In this document: positions 63,649 through 64,000 of the stretch, piece by piece
Layout: every line of letters starts with the position of its first letter
How positions within the stretch are numbered: position 1 is the stretch's first letter
From: DASPHG01 sp963849605
GTDB taxonomy: Bacteria > Actinomycetota > Thermoleophilia > Solirubrobacterales > Thermoleophilaceae
Assembly: GCA_963849605.1 (NCBI GenBank)
Contig: CAWKHX010000015.1
Location: forward strand, 930,001 to 994,000
Length of the DNA: 64,000 nucleotides
Direction of reading: 5' to 3'
Program-made: the position numbers and the translations under genes
Notes under the pieces: generated by a model
Told to the model about the DNA's origin: nothing
The model's database searches: none
Seen by the model: the letters and a program-made list of their open reading frames with translations, nothing else

Positions 63649-64000
63649 GTGATCGGAGGGCTAACGCCGGAACAGAAGGCGCGGGTCGAGATCGACCGGA
63701 AGCTCGACGCGGCTGGCTGGGTCGTCCAGGACTTCGCCGAGATGGACCTGACGGTCGCCGAGCGCGGGATCGCGGTCCGCGAGTTCCCGACCGCGACGGG
63801 CCGGCCGACTACCTGCTCTACGGCGACCGGAAGGCGCTCGGGCACGATCGAGGCCAAGAAGGACGGCGAGCCGCTCCTCGGCGTCGAGACCGCAGTCGGA
63901 CCGCTACGCCGAGGGCTTCGCGAAGACCGCGAAGAAGAAGGGCATCCCGGCCTGGCGCCAGCCGATGCCCTTCCACTACAGAGCACCGGCAAGGAGACGC
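63649..64000 (+). CDS. Type I restriction enzyme R subunit N-terminus (partial, frameshifted)
   Basis: GTG at 63649: VIGGLTPEQKARVEIDRKLD then AAGWVVQDFAEMDLTVAERG and IAVREFPTATG. Shifts near 63800 and later give ADYLLYGDRKALG, TIEAKKDGEPLLGVET, SDRYAEGFAKTAKKKGIPAW and QPMPFHYRAPA. The D...E-x-K set (ADYLLY and IEAKKDG) is the PD-(D/E)XK nuclease core of HsdR N-terminal domains. The helicase domains would follow beyond the window. It suggests a type I restriction-modification or HsdR-like defence locus to the right. Confidence 0.75.
   Translation, partial: MIGGLTPEQKARVEIDRKLDAAGWVVQDFAEMDLTVAERGIAVREFPTATGRPTTCSTATGRRSGTIEAKKDGEPLLGVETAVGPLRRGLREDREEEGHPGLAPADALPLQSTGKET

Noticed and set aside
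1..64000. CRISPR arrays, rRNA genes, complete insertion sequences
   Set aside because: No regularly spaced direct repeats, no rRNA motifs and no transposase gene were seen.

Overview
The window is a gene-dense, very high-GC chromosomal segment with short intergenic gaps and many 4-nt start/stop overlaps. The gene content points to an actinobacterium, most likely of the deep-branching Thermoleophilia/Solirubrobacterales type. Supporting features are egtB-egtD, a cyclic-di-AMP riboswitch in front of a secreted RlpA-like protein, paired ArsA/Get3-like ATPases, an FtsZ ending in a typical C-terminal peptide, several sigma-70 factors, and a GH57/GT4 alpha-glucan pair. The lineage is an inference from gene content. 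At least a dozen genes carry single-base frameshifts that one inserted or removed base repairs, so this looks like a draft or metagenome contig with residual indel errors; broken genes are read that way unless stated.

Layout. 1-2663: lipid/CoA metabolism (partial thiolase, MDR oxidoreductase, SDR). 2676-4849: ergothioneine genes egtD-egtB. 4874-8194: membrane protein, glpX fructose-1,6-bisphosphatase, a hypothetical and moeA. 8225-10723: divergent degenerate and intact GGDEF proteins and a NarL-type regulator. 10760-12762: RlpA-like secreted protein behind a ydaO-type riboswitch, YihY/BrkB membrane protein and a small protein. 12932-15292: RpoD-like sigma factor and pilT. 15444-19992: secreted S55-like protein, AIM24 protein, HxlR regulator and a 510-aa protein with a Lys-Pro tail. 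19974-24167: two ArsA-like ATPases divergent from parA-ftsZ. 24179-28837: gamma-glutamyltransferase, lipoprotein, Lon-N-like protein, hisC, AhpD-like protein and a membrane protein. 28834-33156: two methyltransferases, GH57 enzyme and GT4 glycosyltransferase. 33153-37323: topoisomerase IB, a tiny proline-rich ORF, a second sigma factor, a Ser/Thr kinase and a candidate structured RNA.

37328-47841: acyltransferase, MacB-like ABC exporter pair, ferritin-like protein, meaB, CHAD protein, then a copper operon (multicopper oxidase, NosD-like beta-helix protein, cupredoxin) and rmuC. 47899-52436: envelope/polysaccharide genes (NAD-sugar epimerase, membrane-phosphatase-GT2 block, GT-C-like membrane protein). 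52535-60472: acyl-CoA dehydrogenase, several NTF2/SnoaL-fold proteins, a TadE-leader protein, a cluster of three very small ORFs, YdeI and ABC-F proteins and a methyltransferase. 60513-64000: an accessory end with visibly lower GC, holding wrecked HNH-endonuclease and NERD-nuclease genes, a secreted Ig-like protein, and the start of a type I restriction R subunit running off the window.

The most unusual signals are dispersed palindromic repeats. One family (core CGACCAGCGAC) occurs as full hairpins after two genes and as single in-frame arms inside two coding regions, including the N-terminal extension of ftsZ. A second 40-bp palindrome occurs twice, about 50 kb apart. Other points are the parA-ftsZ arrangement with a long FtsZ N-terminal extension, the copper operon, a four-hairpin RNA candidate at 37185-37323 and the small-ORF cluster at 55931-56649.
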